5,469 nt of DNA from an uncultured Aeromonadales bacterium (GTDB taxonomy: Bacteria > Pseudomonadota > Gammaproteobacteria > Enterobacterales > Succinivibrionaceae). Shown in pieces: positions 1 to 5,466 of the stretch (its first letter is position 1; each line of letters begins with the position of its first letter). Made by a program: the position numbers and the translations under genes. The stretch spans positions 1 through 5,469 of the forward strand of contig CADBNP010000238.1 of the NCBI GenBank assembly GCA_902796095.1, read 5' to 3'. Below the pieces are notes generated by a model that was not told where the DNA came from, did not search any database, and was given only the letters and a program-made list of their open reading frames with translations.

Positions 1-61
1 AACATTATGTTTTATAAGGGTATATCGAACAAAAAGCAATCTGGTTAATTCATTAAGCTTC

Positions 62-79
62 CTAAGTGCAATAACTTAG
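62..79. repeat. Perfect 6-6-6 inverted repeat in the purM promoter
   Basis: CTAAGT at 62-67 is repeated inverted as ACTTAG at 74-79 with a 6-nt spacer. The dyad lies immediately upstream of the purM -10 box and covers the place where a -35 element would sit, where no good TTGACA match is present. That position suits a regulator binding site. It does not match an operator I recognise, and a 6-bp AT-rich dyad can arise by chance. Confidence 0.4.
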
Positions 80-84
80 ACTTA

Positions 85-93
85 TGGTATAAT
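85..93 (+). promoter_or_regulatory. purM promoter, extended -10
   Basis: TATAAT at 88-93 is a perfect -10 hexamer preceded by TGG at 85-87, the TGn of an extended -10. The hexamer 17 nt upstream is a poor -35 (AGTGCA at 65-70), which fits a promoter relying on the extended -10 or on an activator. Transcription would begin near 100, giving a leader of about 24 nt before the GTG at 124. Confidence 0.65.
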
Positions 94-95
94 TC

Positions 96-110
96 ACGTA
101 AAGTTTGAAT
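96..110. promoter_or_regulatory. Imperfect PurR-like operator (tentative)
   Basis: ACGTAAAGTTTGAAT resembles the E. coli PurR operator ACGCAAACGTTTGCGT but lacks one base at the centre and has further mismatches in the outer positions. It sits at the predicted transcription start of purM, where a repressor would act, and purM is a PurR target in E. coli. The missing central base is a serious objection because LacI-family dimers are sensitive to half-site spacing. It may be a degenerate site or chance. Confidence 0.22.
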
Positions 111-123
111 ATGGAGTTTGTTT

Positions 124-1161
124 GTGTCTGAGCAGAAATTAAATTACAAGGAAGCCGGTGTTGATATTGATGCCGGAGAGGCTTTAGTCGAAAAAATTAA
201 ATCCGACGTAAAGAAAACAACCCGTCCTGAAGTCATCGGCGGTCTTGGCGGTTATGGTGCACTTTGCAGAATTCCGCAGGGATATAAAAAGCCTGTGCTT
301 GTTTCCGGTACAGACGGCGTGGGAACAAAGCTGCGCGTTGCTATCGATATGAACAGACATGACACGGTCGGCATCGATCTGGTTGCAATGTGCGTGAATG
401 ATCTGATTGTACAGGGAGCTGAGCCGTTGTTCTATCTTGACTACTATGCCACAGGTCATCTCAATGTTGATCAGGCTGCGACAGTAATCTCTGGCATATG
501 TCGCGGATGTGAAATGTCAAACTGTGCTCTGATTGGCGGTGAAACTGCAGAAATGCCGGGCATGTACGCCAGAGGTGACTACGACATGGCTGGGTTTGCA
601 GTAGGCGTCGTCGAAGAAGATGAGATTATAGACGGAAGCAAGGTTGCTTCAGGAGATGTTCTTGTTGGTATTGCATCCTCAGGTCCGCATTCCAACGGAT
701 TTTCACTAATCCGCAAGATAGTTGAGGTAAGCAAGGCTGATCTCAATGCACCATTTGACGGAAGAACCCTGGGAGAAGCTCTTCTTGCTCCTACCAGAAT
801 CTACGTCAAACCTCTGCTCAAGCTGATCAAAGCACTTCCTGTCCATGCTCTGGCCCACATCACCGGAGGCGGATTCTGGGACAACATACCAAGAGTTCTT
901 CCGAAAAATACAAAAGCGGTCATAGACGGAAAGTCATGGAACTGGCCGGAAATTTTCAACTGGCTGCAGAAGAACGGTAATGTTGACAGAAGAGAAATGT
1001 ACCGAACTTTCAACTGCGGTGTAGGTATGATAGCTGCTGTTCCTGCAGAAAGCGCATCAAAGGCAGTAGAGCTTCTTAATGCTGAGGGAGAAAAGGCATG
1101 GATCCTTGGAAAGATTGAATCAGCAGCCGATAATGAAGTTCAGGTGGTTATCAACGAATGA
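124..1161 (+). CDS. purM: Phosphoribosylformylglycinamidine cyclo-ligase (AIR synthetase)
   Basis: PurM closes the imidazole ring of purines: it converts formylglycinamidine ribonucleotide to aminoimidazole ribonucleotide using ATP, in the cytoplasm, as a dimer. Family blocks are all present: YKEAGVDIDAG near the N-terminus, GTDGVGTKL (62-70) in the nucleotide-binding part, RHDTVGIDLVAMCVNDL, GGETAEMPGMY (138-148), SSGPHSNG (185-192) and TGGGFWDNIPRVLP from 247. The sequence reads close to E. coli PurM along its whole length. I chose GTG at 124: GGAG at 113-116 lies 7 nt upstream, and this start gives 345 residues, the E. coli length. The in-frame TTG at 118 is only 1 nt from that GGAG. In E. 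coli purN follows in an operon; here a terminator follows directly, so purM appears monocistronic and purN must lie elsewhere. Confidence 0.97.
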   Translation: MSEQKLNYKEAGVDIDAGEALVEKIKSDVKKTTRPEVIGGLGGYGALCRIPQGYKKPVLVSGTDGVGTKLRVAIDMNRHDTVGIDLVAMCVNDLIVQGAEPLFYLDYYATGHLNVDQAATVISGICRGCEMSNCALIGGETAEMPGMYARGDYDMAGFAVGVVEEDEIIDGSKVASGDVLVGIASSGPHSNGFSLIRKIVEVSKADLNAPFDGRTLGEALLAPTRIYVKPLLKLIKALPVHALAHITGGGFWDNIPRVLPKNTKAVIDGKSWNWPEIFNWLQKNGNVDRREMYRTFNCGVGMIAAVPAESASKAVELLNAEGEKAWILGKIESAADNEVQVVINE

Positions 1162-1205
1162 TGCCGTCTGTACTCTTTCGGAGTTATTTGTTTTAACATC
1201 GGAAT

Positions 1206-1250
1206 ATCCCGCTTTTTCCTTCGTATAAAGCGGGATTTATTTTATCTTTC
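1206..1250 (+). terminator. Intrinsic terminator of purM
   Basis: ATCCCGCTTT (1206-1215) pairs perfectly with AAAGCGGGAT (1227-1236), a 10-bp stem with a GC-rich core and an 11-nt loop. It is followed by a T-rich tail from 1236 to about 1249 broken by single A and C bases. It starts 44 nt after the purM stop and should uncouple purM from the next gene. Confidence 0.85.
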
Positions 1251-1274
1251 ACCTGACACCTGCGAATTTTACAC

Positions 1275-1721
1275 ATGTCCGGAGTAACATACAGCATACC
1301 TTGCCCAAAATGTGGGCGGATACATGAAGTAACCTACGGCACGAGCATGATCTGCACAAACAGAGCTCTGACAGTTTCCAGTCTCTACCACGGTGGAAGA
1401 CCTCTGCTGGAATACATTATAAAATCAAAATCCATCCGGGATAAAACCTTTGAACTGCTCTACAGCGGATATTCACTTAATGAAGGGTACTGCTACAGCA
1501 CCTACTACTGCAGCAAATGCAAAAAAATCTTTACCAGATTCCATTTTTCTCTTTCAAACGGTACTGATAGATGGGAGCCTGAGTATCACTGCTGGCACTG
1601 CAAAAAAACTCTTTCTTGCATTATGCAAAAAGACATAAATGATACAGTTCTGCAATGCAAATGCGGATTTGAATTTAAAGTTGATTTAAATTCATGTCCG
1701 GAACCAGAAAACTGGTCATAA
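1275..1721 (+). CDS. Hypothetical protein with four cysteine (zinc-ribbon-like) knuckles
   Basis: I do not recognise a named gene. The 148-residue product has four paired-cysteine motifs: CPKC (10-13), CSKC (79-82), CWHC (106-109) and CKC (128-130), with extra cysteines at 27, 73, 115 and 141. The order suggests two zinc ribbons, the first pair joined to the second across about 65 residues and the third to the fourth across about 18. The start recalls CpXC-type proteins, and the spacing recalls small uncharacterised metal-binding proteins of anaerobes; both are impressions from memory. There is no signal peptide or membrane segment, so it is probably cytoplasmic. ATG 1275 is the only good start before the first knuckle: an in-frame stop lies at 1254-1256. 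There is no Shine-Dalgarno sequence, and the purM terminator ends only about 25 nt upstream, so its transcription is unclear. Regularly placed knuckles argue for a real gene. Confidence 0.75.
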   Translation: MSGVTYSIPCPKCGRIHEVTYGTSMICTNRALTVSSLYHGGRPLLEYIIKSKSIRDKTFELLYSGYSLNEGYCYSTYYCSKCKKIFTRFHFSLSNGTDRWEPEYHCWHCKKTLSCIMQKDINDTVLQCKCGFEFKVDLNSCPEPENWS

Positions 1722-2028
1722 AATATCCCTTTTAAATTTTTTTCGTTCTGTGAACATACCCGTTTCTCCTGTTTTGATGTATAACTCTCGATCTGAATCT
1801 GAAATTCAATTGTTAGGTTCTTCACAATTTTACTTTTTAGATACATTTTTAAAATAGTTCTAGGTATAATTGAATTTACGTGTATAACACACAAGTAGTG
1901 GGTTCTGATTTCGCAATTATCCAAATTTCTTGCAAAATGCAAATCAGCTGCAATTATAAATACCAAAGAGTACGGCCAGTTTGTAATGCTCAAGATTTAA
2001 AAACATATAAAGGACCGAGAACATTATT
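1722..2028. other. AT-rich intergenic region upstream of the HD-GYP gene
   Basis: These 307 nt hold no gene I accept. After the cysteine-knuckle gene there is no strong terminator: the only hairpin near the stop is ACCAG-AAAA-CTGGT (1703-1716), which is not directly followed by its T run, and AATTGT/ACAATT (1808-1829) is a weak AT-only stem. Three -10-like boxes occur at 1865-1870, 1883-1888 and 1955-1960. TTGCA/TGCAA forms a short dyad at 1930-1942, and a third TGCAA lies at 1949-1953, 11 bp after the second, which could be a regulator site. The minus-strand open frame here overlaps the cysteine gene and looks spurious. Confidence 0.5.
1865..1870 (+). promoter_or_regulatory. Candidate -10 box for the HD-GYP response regulator gene
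   Basis: TATAAT at 1865-1870 is a perfect -10 hexamer, but no convincing -35 lies 16-18 nt upstream. It would give a leader of about 150 nt. TATAAA at 1955-1960 is an alternative closer to the gene, with TTGCAA at 1930-1935 as a poorly spaced -35 (19 nt). I cannot decide between them from sequence. Confidence 0.4.
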
Positions 2029-3651
2029 ATGCAGAAAATAAATTCAGCCGATCAAATTTTCAGATTCAGCAGTGTTGCACAGCTTAAAGAATGGAAGCTG
2101 CTGATCGTTGACGACGAAGATGACGTGCATAGAATAACCAGACTTGCACTGACAGGTCTGCGTTATGACGGTCTTAAGATCAAGTTCCTGTCTGCTTACT
2201 CAGGTGAGGAAGCCTGCAAGATACTCAGCGAAAACAACGACATTGCCCTGGTTCTTCTTGACGTGGTGATGGAAACAGATCATGCAGGTCTTGATGTCGC
2301 CGATTATGTTCGTAACGATCTACATAATGACATTGTCAGAATAGTTCTCAGAACCGGACAACCAGGTCAGGCACCAGAGGACGAAATTCTTGATCGCTAT
2401 GATATTGATGACTACCGTGAAAAGACGGATCTGACGGCACAGAAGTTGAGAACCCTGGCAAGATGCAGTTTCAATTCATATAAAGATAAGCTTGATCTCT
2501 GCGGTATAACAAGGAAAATTATCGATATCAACACAATCTCCAGAGGTCTTGTCAACTGTGAAACAGTTCATGACGGAGCCAGGTACGTCTATCAGACTCT
2601 GTACAGAATGATAAGCGGCGAGGAATTGCCAGATAACGACGAAAGTCTGAAAGGTCACATATTCTCTTTTCTTAAATCCGGTCCAAACAAGGTAACCTTC
2701 GTTGATTACATCGCTGGAGGCAGCGTACCTGCCGACAAACTTCCGGATCCTATAATTGAACAGAGCGTTATTGAGCATACATCCATATTCCAGGATGGAA
2801 AATTAACTGCAATCAGTTATGCCGATTTTCACGGAATAGTTTTCTACGTTAATGCACCAAACAATACAGGATATGTATTTGAAAAGTACATTGCGGATCT
2901 GCTGCAGGAAACCCTGTCAACACACTACAGAAACATGTATCTCAACGATCTTATAAACCGTAACCAGCGTGAGATCATGTACCGCATATGTGAAGTAGTC
3001 GAGACTAGATCCAAGGAATCAGGTGTTCACGTTAAACGTGTGTCAGCCTACTGCGAACTTCTGGCCAAGCTTTACGGAATGCCGTCCAAGGATGTGGAGC
3101 TTCTAAAAAAAGCCGCACCACTGCATGATCTCGGCAAAATTGCCATTCCTGATCAGATCCTGCACAAACCGGGAAAGCTTGATGATTACGAATGGCAGGT
3201 TATGAAAACCCACGCCCAGATCGGCTATGAAATGCTTAAGGATTCAGAAATAGAACTGTTCAATGTAGCTGCCGAGGTTGCCTTCTACCACCATGAGAAA
3301 TGGAACGGAAAAGGTTATCCTAACGGACTATCCGGTGAATCCATACCTATAACCGGAAGAATTACAGCTATAGCAGACGTTTTTGACGCTCTTGCATCAG
3401 ATCGATGCTACAAGAAAAAATGGCCAATGGATAAAATCTACAATCTCTTCAAAAAGGAACGTGGGGAACATTTTGATCCTCAGCTTTGCGATCTTTTCAT
3501 AGAACATTTTGATGATTTCGTAGCAATAAAGGAAAGTCTGGACAGCGGAGAATTCAGTTCTGAGGATCTGCTGAACAATCTGAGCGGTGCAGATGAAGAA
3601 GAAGAAGAAGTTACACTCTGTGAGGCATCCAAGACAGAAAAAGTTCAGTAA
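2029..3651 (+). CDS. Response regulator with REC, DUF3369-like and HD-GYP domains (predicted c-di-GMP phosphodiesterase)
   Basis: A 540-residue cytoplasmic signalling protein. Residues about 23-146 are a receiver domain with acidic pocket D28-D29, phospho-acceptor D78, T109 and K132, all intact. Blocks such as LLDVVMETDHAGL and RIVLRTGQPGQAPE are typical of receivers joined to DUF3369, which fits residues about 150-305. The C-terminal part (about 310-500) is an HD-GYP domain: H334, H366-D367 in HDLGK, H395, H421-H422, GYP at 429-431 and D450. The metal ligands and the GYP motif look complete, so active hydrolysis of cyclic di-GMP is likely, presumably controlled by phosphorylation of D78. The tail ends in an acidic stretch with five consecutive Glu (523-527) encoded by five GAA repeats. 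GAGA at 2017-2020, 8 nt before ATG 2029, is the likely ribosome binding site. No histidine kinase lies in the window, so the partner is unknown. Confidence 0.93.
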   Translation: MQKINSADQIFRFSSVAQLKEWKLLIVDDEDDVHRITRLALTGLRYDGLKIKFLSAYSGEEACKILSENNDIALVLLDVVMETDHAGLDVADYVRNDLHNDIVRIVLRTGQPGQAPEDEILDRYDIDDYREKTDLTAQKLRTLARCSFNSYKDKLDLCGITRKIIDINTISRGLVNCETVHDGARYVYQTLYRMISGEELPDNDESLKGHIFSFLKSGPNKVTFVDYIAGGSVPADKLPDPIIEQSVIEHTSIFQDGKLTAISYADFHGIVFYVNAPNNTGYVFEKYIADLLQETLSTHYRNMYLNDLINRNQREIMYRICEVVETRSKESGVHVKRVSAYCELLAKLYGMPSKDVELLKKAAPLHDLGKIAIPDQILHKPGKLDDYEWQVMKTHAQIGYEMLKDSEIELFNVAAEVAFYHHEKWNGKGYPNGLSGESIPITGRITAIADVFDALASDRCYKKKWPMDKIYNLFKKERGEHFDPQLCDLFIEHFDDFVAIKESLDSGEFSSEDLLNNLSGADEEEEEVTLCEASKTEKVQ

Positions 3652-3668
3652 AATATCAATGCTCATGC

Positions 3669-3699
3669 AAAAGATCAGATGTATGTCTGATCTTTTTTT
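3669..3699 (+). terminator. Intrinsic terminator of the HD-GYP gene, possibly bidirectional
   Basis: AAAAGATCAGA (3669-3679) pairs with TCTGATCTTTT (3686-3696), an 11-bp stem with a 6-nt loop, and the T run covers 3693-3699. It starts 18 nt after the HD-GYP stop. Read on the minus strand the same stem is followed by TTTT, so it could also stop transcripts from dnaQ, about 200 nt past that gene's end. Confidence 0.85.
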
Positions 3700-3759
3700 G
3701 CCTGCACAAATCAGCATTTGAACATGGAATTCAGATGAAAACTCCAAGGTTGATCAGAA

Positions 3760-3796
3760 CCATGCCCTGCTCAGACAGTCTGAATTTCCGGCATGG
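3760..3796. repeat. Compound inverted repeat between the convergent HD-GYP and dnaQ genes
   Basis: CCATGCC (3760-3766) pairs with GGCATGG (3790-3796). Inside the loop TCAGA (3771-3775) pairs with TCTGA (3779-3783) around a 3-nt loop, so the two stems can stack across an internal loop of 4 and 6 nt. Neither strand has a T run after it, so it is not a standard terminator. It lies in the 203-nt gap 3700-3902, where I accept no gene: an open frame crosses it but runs on antisense to dnaQ and has no family features. Confidence 0.4.
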
Positions 3797-3902
3797 AACA
3801 GGAGTCATCAGAGATCATAAACCAGATCCATGTACTTGCATTCTGCATACTGCAGGAACAGTAAGGAGCAGACCAGAACAGTTCAGTGGAACAGGCAAAG
3901 TA

Positions 3903-4625
3903 CTATTCCCAGTAGGTATGCCAGTTATCTGGCTTTCCCTTTTTCATCATGTTCTTCAGTTTTTCCTCATGTGCCTCCAGCTCAGCAGGACTGGCATGGA
4001 TCACTTTAAGAGGTCCATGCTGGATCCCTCCTGCTTTTTTGCCTGATGACTCATCATCTGCACCAAAATTCAGAGAACGCTGCCCTCCGGTCATTGCAAG
4101 ATACATATCTGCAAGAAGACTGGCGTCCAGCAGAGCACCATGCTGTGTACGACAGGAAGTATCTATATTGAAAATTTCACACAAAGCATCCAGACTGTAT
4201 TTTGCGTGTCCCGGTCTCAATCTTCTTGCCTCGGCATAAGAATCCACAATCTGGCAGATTTCACCTAGCTTCACTTCAAGACCGGCAAGAGCAAATTCCT
4301 GATCCAGGAAGCCCACGTCAAATTTTGCATTATGGATAATCAGCACAGATCCCTCAACAAAAGATATGAACTCCTGGGCTATATCCTTAAATAGAGGTTT
4401 ATCAGCAACATACTCATCAGTAATACCGTGAACCTTCATTGCCTCCTCATCTATTTTCATTTCAGGATTGAGAAACTGCTGATATTCTCTTCCTGTAAAA
4501 TTTCGATCTATAACCTCCACTGCACCGATTTCAATAACTCTGTGGCCAAGATGAGTTGGTCCCTTGTCATTTTTACCTGTTGTTTCTGTATCAAGAAAAA
4601 CCCAGCGTTTATTGTTAATTTCCAT
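3903..4625 (-). CDS. dnaQ: DNA polymerase III epsilon subunit, 3'-5' proofreading exonuclease
   Basis: DnaQ removes misincorporated nucleotides within the polymerase III core, bound to the alpha subunit. The exonuclease motifs are intact: DTETTG with D12 and E14 (Exo I), HNAKFD with D103 (Exo II), and HGALLD with H162 and D167 (Exo III). These five residues carry the same numbers as in E. coli epsilon. After the exonuclease domain, QRSLNF at 182-187 occupies the place of the E. coli clamp-binding motif QTSMAF, followed by a flexible linker and a C-terminal segment expected to bind alpha. Length is 240 residues against 243 in E. coli. I chose ATG at 4625: AGGA (4634-4631) lies 5 nt upstream and the protein then begins directly with the family N-terminus. 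An in-frame ATG at 4688 would add 21 residues that look like untranslated leader. The gene is convergent with the HD-GYP gene and divergent from yhbY. Confidence 0.96.
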   Translation of the reverse strand: MEINNKRWVFLDTETTGKNDKGPTHLGHRVIEIGAVEVIDRNFTGREYQQFLNPEMKIDEEAMKVHGITDEYVADKPLFKDIAQEFISFVEGSVLIIHNAKFDVGFLDQEFALAGLEVKLGEICQIVDSYAEARRLRPGHAKYSLDALCEIFNIDTSCRTQHGALLDASLLADMYLAMTGGQRSLNFGADDESSGKKAGGIQHGPLKVIHASPAELEAHEEKLKNMMKKGKPDNWHTYWE

Positions 4626-4665
4626 AAAATTCCTGTTAAGCACTGCGAAAATAATAAAAATCGAA

Positions 4666-4704
4666 AAGTGATCTGTATCGACAGCCAAAAAAATCAGATC
4701 ATTT
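4666..4704 (-). promoter_or_regulatory. Hairpin in the predicted dnaQ leader
   Basis: Read on the minus strand, AAATGATCTG (4704-4695) can pair with CAGATCACTT (4675-4666), a 10-bp stem with one G-U pair and a 19-nt loop containing seven T. A second GATCTG copy at 4710-4705 could compete for the same partner, so two alternative stems are possible. A T-rich stretch follows. This might tune dnaQ expression, but there is no leader peptide or known motif to support attenuation. Confidence 0.3.
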
Positions 4705-4727
4705 CAGATCGTATGTATGAATTTGTG

Positions 4728-4736
4728 AGTATATCA
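4728..4736 (-). promoter_or_regulatory. dnaQ promoter, extended -10
   Basis: On the minus strand TGATATACT (4736-4728) supplies TGn plus TATACT, which matches the -10 consensus at five of six positions. I see no good -35 hexamer 16-18 nt upstream. Transcription would begin near 4721, giving a leader of about 95 nt before the ATG at 4625. Confidence 0.45.
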
Positions 4737-4840
4737 CTGTATGTCATGATAATCCGTGAGAAACATAAAATTTAATGATCCATGAAAGAAATTGTTCAAA
4801 AAATATTCACACATAAATGCAGAAATCTCACATTTCAAGA

Positions 4841-4869
4841 TTGAGAATAAAACGCCGATGTGATAAATT
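4841..4869 (+). promoter_or_regulatory. yhbY promoter
   Basis: TTGAGA at 4841-4846 matches the -35 consensus at five of six positions. After a 17-nt spacer ending in TGA (an extended -10) comes TAAATT at 4864-4869, four of six. Transcription would start near 4876, about 50 nt before yhbY. Confidence 0.55.
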
Positions 4870-4927
4870 GCCCCTGCATACAGAGTTTATGAAATCTTCA
4901 GAATTAAAAAAAACAGGAACTTAAAAA

Positions 4928-5227
4928 ATGCTTAGCAAAAATCAGATTCAGTATTTAAAAACATGTGCTCATGACAAAAAGGCAGTTGTAATTGTCGGAA
5001 GCAACGGTTTCAGCGAAAACGTGATAAAGGAAATAGATTCAAGCCTCAGCCATCATGAACTGATGAAAATCAAGGTTAACGGTCTAAACAAGGAAAACAA
5101 GGATGAAATAGCAGCTGAAATATGCAGCAAGGTAAAGGCTGAAACAGTACAGATCCTTGGCAGCATTATCACAGTTTTCAGACAGAACAAAAAAGATCAG
5201 ACTAAATTCGTACTTCCCAAAGACTAA
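4928..5227 (+). CDS. yhbY: Ribosome assembly RNA-binding protein (CRM domain)
   Basis: A 99-residue single-domain CRM protein, close in length to E. coli YhbY (97). In E. coli this protein associates with precursors of the 50S subunit, so a role in large-subunit assembly is the known-family inference. Visible features are the N-terminal LSKNQIQYLKTCAH helix, the RNA-binding loop GSNG (24-27) after a hydrophobic strand, the conserved HHELMKIKV (42-50), and a C-terminal strand VQILGSIITVFR followed by basic residues. AGGA at 4915-4918 lies 9 nt before ATG 4928. It is divergent from dnaQ across about 300 nt; in E. coli its neighbours are greA and rlmE instead. I find no intrinsic terminator for it on the plus strand within the window. 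Confidence 0.95.
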   Translation: MLSKNQIQYLKTCAHDKKAVVIVGSNGFSENVIKEIDSSLSHHELMKIKVNGLNKENKDEIAAEICSKVKAETVQILGSIITVFRQNKKDQTKFVLPKD

Positions 5228-5281
5228 TCACTGATTTCAGCAAACGGATTTCCAATACTGCCAGAATTAAACCAGATCGAA

Positions 5282-5422
5282 TTACGGACTGTCATCAAAA
5301 AAAAATGAACCGGAAGAAATTCCGCTCTCCACAAAATCACTGTCACGGAGATGCATAACTTCTACCGGTTTCAAAAAGAAAAGGCTCTGTTCAACAAAAG
5401 TGTTGATGTCACAGAAACGCAT
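5282..5422 (-). CDS. Possible small protein of 46 residues (unsupported by homology)
   Basis: A minus-strand frame runs from ATG at 5422 to TAA at 5284-5282, with an in-frame TGA a few codons upstream of the start. The product begins MRFCDINTFVEQS and ends SGSFFFDDSP; the run of nine T encodes the three Phe near the end. It is rich in Phe, Ser and acidic residues and has no signal peptide or clear membrane segment. FVEQSLFF and FVESGIS look loosely alike. It has a plausible promoter but a leader of only about 10 nt and no Shine-Dalgarno sequence, and its last third overlaps a terminator-like hairpin, which would cut the transcript before the stop codon. It could equally be a small RNA gene, the remains of a repeat element, or chance: a 46-codon open frame is not rare. 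Confidence 0.25.
   Translation of the reverse strand: MRFCDINTFVEQSLFFLKPVEVMHLRDSDFVESGISSGSFFFDDSP
5297..5371 (-). terminator. Minus-strand hairpin with nine-base U tract
   Basis: AACCGG (5308-5313) pairs with CCGGTT (5365-5370), continued past one A-A mismatch by AGAA (5315-5318) with TTCT (5360-5363). Inside, TCTCC (5326-5330) can pair with GGAGA (5347-5351). On the minus strand this stem is followed after 2 nt by nine T (5305-5297), the layout of an intrinsic terminator, though the loop is longer than usual. An alternative small stem CGGAA-GAAA-TTCCG (5311-5324) also abuts the T run. On the plus strand it has no T tail, so it does not serve yhbY. Confidence 0.5.
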
Positions 5423-5430
5423 TACGTTTC
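5414..5430. repeat. Perfect inverted repeat GAAACG-N5-CGTTTC
   Basis: GAAACG at 5414-5419 is repeated inverted as CGTTTC at 5425-5430 with a 5-nt spacer. It lies at the predicted start of the minus-strand transcript and covers the ATG of the 46-codon frame, a place where a repressor would block transcription. The half-sites resemble those of LacI-family operators such as Cra (TGAAACGTTTCA), but the spacing is wrong for Cra. The regulator is unknown. Confidence 0.4.
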
Positions 5431-5438
5431 ATAAAGTA

Positions 5439-5466
5439 TTTATATTTTTGAACTTAAAAAAGTAAA
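5439..5466 (-). promoter_or_regulatory. Sigma70-like promoter on the minus strand at the window's right end
   Basis: On the minus strand TTTACT (5466-5461, four of six to -35) is followed after 16 nt by TATAAA (5444-5439, five of six to -10). Transcription would start near 5432 and read left into the 46-codon frame and the hairpin at 5371-5297. The region is AT-rich, so chance matches are common. Confidence 0.35.

Noticed and set aside
1..60. Possible divergent promoter for a gene to the left, as with upp beside purM in E. coli
   Set aside because: On the minus strand there are AT-rich -10-like boxes but no clear -35 pairing, and no coding sequence is visible before the window edge.
118..123. 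TTG at 118 as the purM start
   Set aside because: GGAG at 113-116 is only 1 nt away, too close for initiation; GTG at 124 has a 7-nt spacing and gives the E. coli length.
1703..1716. ACCAG-AAAA-CTGGT hairpin as terminator of the cysteine-knuckle gene
   Set aside because: The stem is only 5 bp and lies inside the coding end, and the T run begins about 15 nt later instead of directly after the stem.
1586..1993. Minus-strand open frame of 135 codons
   Set aside because: It is antisense to the conserved cysteine knuckles of the 1275-1721 gene, then crosses AT-rich intergenic DNA; the product shows no family features.
3735..4046. Plus-strand open frame of 103 codons starting in the convergent gap
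   Set aside because: Its second half is antisense to dnaQ, no ribosome binding site is visible, and the translated sequence has no recognisable domain.
4626..4688. Longer dnaQ start at 4688, adding 21 residues
   Set aside because: The extension has no match to known epsilon N-termini, while ATG 4625 has AGGA 5 nt upstream and gives E. coli numbering of catalytic residues.
4724..4738. CRP-like site TGTGA-N5-TCACT over the dnaQ -10
   Set aside because: CRP sites need a 6-nt spacer; here it is 5 nt, and the second half-site ends in T where the consensus has A.
4428..4775. Plus-strand open frame of 115 codons
   Set aside because: It is antisense to the conserved exonuclease N-terminus of dnaQ and runs through the dnaQ promoter region.
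4804..4812. Single DnaA-box-like ATATTCACA
   Set aside because: One mismatch to TTATNCACA and no neighbouring boxes or other origin features.
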